Below are positions 59,471-64,000 of a stretch of 64,000 nt of DNA, one piece after another. The position numbers and the translations under genes are program-made. The notes beneath the pieces are model-generated. The model did not search any database. It was given only the letters and a program-made list of their open reading frames with translations, and was not told where the DNA came from. Positions within the stretch are counted from its first letter, which is position 1; the number at the start of each line of letters is the position of its first letter. The DNA is from Acanthopleura granulata (lineage: Eukaryota; Mollusca; Polyplacophora; Chitonida; Chitonidae), in NCBI GenBank assembly GCA_016165875.1, contig JABBOT010000002.1, positions 36,483,868 through 36,547,867 of the forward strand, read 5' to 3'.

Positions 59471-59674
59471 ATAAGCTGAATCGGCATTGCAGAAGTCTCT
59501 CGAGATCACGCTGGTTTTGGACGAGACAGGGTGGGGGCTCTGGGGCCCAACAACAGCAGCATTTTTAAGCATTTTAACCTCCGTGAAATTGCTTAAGTTC
59601 GCGAGAGCGCCCACCTTTTCTCGTCCAAAACCAGCGTCATCTCGAGAGACTTCTGAAATGACGACTCAGCTTAT
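59471..59674. mobile_element. Foldback (MITE-like) element with about 75-bp arms
   Basis: The left arm from ATAAGCTGA through CAGAAGTCTCTCGAGAT, ACGCTGGTTTTGGACGAGA and GGTGGG is mirrored by the right arm ending CAGCTTAT. About nine in ten positions pair, over a loop of about 54 bp. No transposase is present, so it would be non-autonomous. An inverted duplication by another route is possible. Confidence 0.75.
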
Positions 59675-60356
59675 TGAATATTTGCTTGTGTGGAAAAGGT
59701 CAGAACAATGTGATTTTCCAACAATGTAAGTTTTAAAAGACAGGTTGTCTTCTAATACTCACATTTCAGCCTGCGTTATTCAAAGCTATTTTATTAATTC
59801 ATGGTGTACCGGTGAACTAATACTGTGACTCATGGTATACAAGTCACAGTATGCAAATTCTCAGATGAAGTCTCCTTAATCCATTGTGATTATTAAATCG
59901 CTGGACTTCTCTTCAAGAGTGCTTATCAGTGTAACAAAGCTATTTATTTCATTTTGATGTACTTTATGTAAACCGAATAATGCTAAGAACAACCTAAAAA
60001 TATTGAGAGGTAAATTATTATCATTCTTGAAAACAGCATAAAATCACATCATTCGCCCATTTAGGGTAGTTGACGGATCAAAAGCCACTCCTCTAAATTA
60101 CTGTTAGCCTATCATATGAACAGAATTTGTTGGGTACTACAGTACTGGGATGTACAGTATAACCAACAGTTTGGGCCCACAAACTAAGCTGTCAAGTGTG
60201 GCAGGTTTACTGGACCAACATTGCTACTGGGCATCCTGAGACACCTGCTGTTGGTCGTTTTTCCACGTTAAGCTGATGGGATATCGTTATTTGCTTCATT
60301 CTCAAGGTCAAAGAGGAGAGTGGAAAAGCGCATGAAATGTGAATGATCTGACTCCT

Positions 60357-60467
60357 GTTCCACAAAGCAGTCTTAGACTAAGTTGATTGTAACAACCATG
60401 ACAGTGTTAGAGAGACACGTGGTCATGGTAGTTACAATCAACTTAGCATACAGTTGCTTTGTGGAAC
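60357..60467. mobile_element. Short palindromic MITE-like element
   Basis: GTTCCACAAAGCA at the left end is mirrored by TGCTTTGTGGAAC at the right. Inner parts also pair: CTAAGTTGATTGTAAC with GTTACAATCAACTTAG, and CCATGAC with GTCATGG. Arms are about 46 bp with a loop of under 20 bp. Hairpins with GTTCCACAAAGC ends are common in marine invertebrate genomes, as far as I recall. Confidence 0.75.
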
Positions 60468-61264
60468 GGTGTCCTGATCAATATCGTAACATTGTGAACC
60501 ATTGGATAGAAGATGAAACACCATTAAGTTTTTTTGTAGCTTCCAAATTGAAATATAAACTGAAAATTAAGCTCAAGCCATGGTACCTATTCATGTGTGT
60601 AAAAGTAAGTCAAAACCTGGAGCCAAAGTTACAGTATGGGACGAGAGACAGAAAAATTCGTCTTGTGGGCAAGGTTTACTGTTTACCGTCAGTCAGTCAG
60701 TCCAATGGGATTGTGATTTGTGGATAGAGCACAGATTTTAGAGCTGAAAATGAAGGCTAATTGCATTGGGTTCTAAACCTGTAACCGGAGTCTCACATAT
60801 TGTTGCCAGTATTAGGTGTTGACCAAACAAGGAGCTTACTTGTAGATGTTACACTGTAATGAACGAGCATGGATAGATCCACCACATCCTATGTCCCACC
60901 CCTTCTCATGACAATGTTACTTTCATTTCATTCCCAGTGAAATCAGTTGTGAAATCATGTCATCACAGAAAGATTTAACACTTTTAACCATTTTGTTGGA
61001 CATCCGGTTAGCGTACTTCCAACATTATAATGATTGGCAAAATGCGTGTTCTTGATTGACTGTTCGAAAAGATGTTGAGAATCAGAAATGACACAGATCT
61101 TTGTTATGTATTTCGGAGTCCAAAATGTTTTCCACAAAGCAACAAAACAAATTTGTAACTTCACTGTTAATCACATATGATAATTGCTGTTGTAAGGTGA
61201 ATTTTTAAAACCTATCTCATACATTTGCCCAGTTAGCTTCGTTGTGTGTTTTGGTACAAACCGT

Positions 61265-61370
61265 GGGCTCATTGATTGATTTTACTTGAATGGTATTTCA
61301 CACTGTACTCAAAGAATATTTCACATGTACGTCGGAGGTCATTATTATGGTGGGATGACACTGACCGAGG
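61265..61370 (-). mobile_element. SINE tail fragment
   Basis: TTGATTGATTTTACTTGAAT, ACTCAAAGAATATTTCACAT, then TTATTATGGTGGGATGA, truncated before the head and followed directly by a second copy. Confidence 0.6.
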
Positions 61371-61389
61371 GGGAATGGGCTCATTGATT

Positions 61390-61642
61390 TAGTTATATGT
61401 TTAATTGGTGTTTTACGCGGTACTCAAGACGACATACGAGGGCGGCCAGCATTATGATGGAATGAAATCTGGCAAAGCCCAGGTGAAACCCATGACCATC
61501 TGCAGGTTGATGACAGACCTTTCCACAAATGGCCGGAGAGGAAGCCAGCATGTGCTGGACTTGAACTCACACCGCATTGATAGGAGGCTTCTGGATCATT
61601 ACTAGCTGGCACACTAATCAAGTGAGCCACAGAGGGCCCCCT
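61390..61642 (-). mobile_element. tRNA-derived SINE, near full length
   Basis: TTAATTGGTGTTTTACGCGG, CCAGCATTATGATGGAATGA, GGTGAAACCCATGACCATCT, AAGCCAGCATGTGCTGGACT and the head complement ending AGTGAGCCACAGAGGGCCCC. It is one of the best-preserved copies here. Confidence 0.85.
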
Positions 61643-62507
61643 GGGCTCATTGAGGTCTGATGGATAAATCAGGGCACACAAACAACAAACTAAAGGCAGG
61701 TAAGTTTGAAACATTATTTAATATAGTACAAATGTAGTGAGAAGTTGTAGTGGGTTGTCTTAATATGAACTCTAAAAAAATGAGATGATGAAATCTATAA
61801 GGGTACACAACCGAATGGTATTAGTTCGCCCCCAGTTTGTGCAGACAGTAATGGAGGTTTATCACCTCCAGTGAGACATCATACTACACTAAGACCTCAT
61901 TGTTCAGCATTGGTGGGACATGGCTTCATAATCCACAAACACACATATGTCCAAATGAAAAACATAGATACAGACACACTCACGCCATTAGTATGGATAA
62001 AAATTTGAGATGTTTCGCCCCAACCTTAAGTGTTAGTAATTCAGGATTTATTATTCCTGATGTCAACAAAGCAGGAAGTCACCACTAAAGAAGTGAAAGG
62101 AAATTGCCTAATTTACAACATGCTTCGTTCTATGTATGGTCACATGTTGAGAAGCAATTATACTGCTGCACCAGAATGGATGAAAAATGAAGGAATATGC
62201 TGATGTAGCCCAAATATTGACATCACAAATATGAATTTTTTTTCCTTACTTGTATATTGAGAGTACTATGCAGATATTCTAATGATATATATTATTCTCC
62301 CTTCCCTTATTTTCCCTACCTGATGAGAAGTGAAATTTAGCCATCAAAAAATTCCAAGAAATAATTTCACTTCTGGTAAAGTGAAAATCTGCAATCAGAC
62401 ATCATAAAAGAGCAAAGAGTAAAATGTAGAATAAAAATAAATAATTCAAAACTAACACATATACTGTATTTCACTTAAAGTTTAGTATTTTCAGGCAAAA
62501 CATTTCG

Positions 62508-62513
62508 TTTTAT
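62508..62513 (-). terminator. Candidate polyadenylation signal of the 3'-terminal glycine-rich gene
   Basis: TTTATT on the + strand, AATAAA on the - strand, about 310 bp after the TAG stop at 62825-62827. Confidence 0.45.
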
Positions 62514-62824
62514 TCTGATGGATCAACTTCTTAGCGTCAGTTATCTGTTTTTAGTCAAGTCTGTTGAAAATTCTTACCAGAAAAACCTAAATGTTGGCAT
62601 GAAAAGTATAGATTTGAGGTTTTTTGTACTTCTGAAAGTGCACTTTGACATGCTAAACTTTGGGTGAACTACAGTAACTGCCAAAACAAAATTTGTGACA
62701 AAAAAGGGTCTCGCTCCCATAATCACTGATGAATAACAACTACATGTAACAAAAATGTAACCTATACAACATACAAGTACAACTAGCTGCTACATCTCAT
62801 GACAAGGGAACTCAATGCAGAAAT

Positions 62825-64000
62825 CTAAAATCTCCTCCCTCCCCTGTTATTTCCTCTGTTATTTTTGAAGTTCCGTCCCCCCTGGTATCGTTGCACATAT
62901 CCACCTTGATTTCCAGAGTTAAAATTGGACCTGTAACCTCCCATATTGCCCCCAAATCCACCACTGAATCCCATCTGACCCCCAAAACCATAACCTCCAA
63001 AGCGCGACTGAAGGAGGCGGCTTTCATAATCATTCATAAATCTGTTTCCTCCAAAGTTCATAGCTCCGCCCCCTCCATAACCGCCCCCAAAGTTGGGTCG
63101 ATTAAAGCCTTGTCGGAATCCCCCAGAGCTTTGTCGACCTCCTCTGGTGTCAAATCGGCCTTTGTAATCAGCTAAAAAGAAAACAGAGACTAGGGTAACA
63201 TTGGTAAAGGCAATCAGAATGTCAAGCAGATATTTCCATAGCCTTTGTCTGAAGCAAGACTTTGTCTGCAGCTAGATATGCAGCTCCTGGGGGATGTGAT
63301 GTGGCTTCAAGTTATAAGATTGGCCATGTACCTGACCATGGGTGGTTGTGTCTGGCTTTCTCCCTCTACTGATTTGACTATGCTAGGTGAGTGTAATACA
63401 GTATTCTTGAAAACAGCATAAAATCACAACCAAAAGATACAAGTACAGTCACGTAGTGGGTAGTCACAATGAAGACTGTGGCACAAATGATAGAAGTGGG
63501 TGGCCACTTGATTCCTTTTTTTTGGGGGGGGGGGGGCTATTCCAAAAGTCATTTGGAAAACTAATACATATGTACAAGCTGGAAAGATCATTCTATGATT
63601 GCAAACATAATGATATGACATGTCAACAGGCTCATCAAATGTGCAAAAGTTGACAATTCTGCTTATGGTGGGAGAGCCCGTGCACTACACTATGGCTGGT
63701 TTTCTTTTCTCAATCGCATCTCAGAGGCCTTATGCTCGGCCAGTTTCAACAAGACTGCTGTCTCTTAAAGGGCAACAAACCCACGTCCTGTTCCATCATA
63801 TACACAGCACCCTCATAAAGCACTGACACATCATTGGTATATCACTGGTACACTATCATCTTGAAAATGTCACAGGCCAGCCTCCTAGAAGGTGTATTTA
63901 GAAATAACATCAGGTTTATGTAGAAAGTCTCACAAAACTGGTAGTCATACCCCACCTATTGACTAACATGTACACTGACCTGCTGTACTCGGTTCATGGT
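62825..64000 (-). CDS. 3' end of a glycine-rich RNA-binding-type gene (partial, runs off the window)
   Basis: The last exon, 63171-62825, encodes a Gly/Arg/Phe/Asn-rich tail (DYKGRFDTRGGRQ, GGGYGGGGAMNFGG, ESRLLQSRFGGYG, ending NNRGGRRF). It follows a good TTTTTAG acceptor and enters in phase 1, like the tail exons of the other nucleolin-like genes here. A candidate preceding exon reaches the window edge at 64000-63980, ending GCAG before a GTCAGT donor (63979-63974); spliced it reads HEPSTADYKGRF. RRM exons, if any, lie beyond the window. The tail style, phase and neighbourhood suggest a fourth member of the cluster, but without a visible RRM this is inference. Confidence 0.65.
63330..63430 (+). 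mobile_element. Diverged SINE tail fragment
   Basis: GTGTCTGGCTTTCTCCCTCT and AGTATTCTTGAAAACAGCAT followed by AAAATCACA. The string ATTCTTGAAAACAGCATAAA also occurs near 60023, so two related diverged fragments exist. Confidence 0.45.

Larger units (their letters stand above)
58131..62507. other. Intergenic region with foldback elements and SINEs
   Basis: No gene recognised. Contains two inverted-repeat elements (59471-59674 and 60357-60467), two SINE copies at about 61265-61642 and short frames without support (for example 59223-59423 and 60383-60727, the latter starting inside a foldback). Confidence 0.6.

Noticed and set aside
60383..60727. 114-codon + strand frame
   Set aside because: It starts inside a palindromic foldback and has no recognisable domain or splice context.

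Overview
This window is animal nuclear DNA. It has multi-exon genes with GT-AG introns, long AT-rich non-coding stretches, many tRNA-derived SINE copies and a decayed non-LTR retrotransposon. The SINE family (tRNA-like head, tail ending in AATAAATAAA-type repeats) and a LINE with an (ATTC)n tail suggest a lophotrochozoan, most likely a bivalve mollusc. That assignment is inferred from remembered repeat styles, not from a search. All exons were built by hand from splice signals, reading phase and protein-family fit.

Layout. 1-3.67 kb: non-coding, with one SINE and a 33-bp minisatellite. 3.67-19.8 kb, + strand: a complete 21-exon long-chain acyl-CoA synthetase gene (ACSL1/5/6 type, 686 aa), with a 3' UTR running to about 21.5 or 22.4 kb. 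23.9-30.5 kb, - strand: a compact RNA-binding protein with two RRMs and an RGG tail (261 aa). 34.3-43.3 kb, - strand: a nucleolin-like protein with an acidic N-terminus, a basic segment, one degenerate and two canonical RRMs and a Met/Gly/Arg-repeat tail (645 aa). 44.1-49.5 kb, + strand: a paralogue lacking the last RRM (471 aa), arranged head-to-head with the previous gene. 52.8-about 58.1 kb, - strand: a frameshifted LINE with a CCHC gag-like ORF1 and an endonuclease/RT/RNase H ORF2. 58.1-62.5 kb: non-coding, with two foldback elements and SINEs. 62.8-64 kb, - strand: the 3' end of a fourth glycine-rich RNA-binding-type gene, cut by the window edge.

Two themes stand out. First, the acyl-CoA synthetase gene contains three unrelated minisatellites (22 bp, 70-74 bp, 114/119 bp). 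Each has a real splice site inside its repeat unit, so exons 2, 10 and 19 sit beside arrays of extra acceptors or donors, and the readings I followed from the extra sites run into stop codons. Second, the nucleolin-like genes form a local cluster. In the three complete genes each RRM is a pair of exons flanked by phase-1 introns and split by a phase-2 intron at the RNP1 motif. The cluster therefore looks built by gaining and losing whole RRM cassettes. The tails of two paralogues share an exact QIRSLLD motif.

The lipid-activation gene and the RNA-binding cluster have no evident functional link. I saw no bacterial-type operon, CRISPR array, rRNA or functional tRNA gene.
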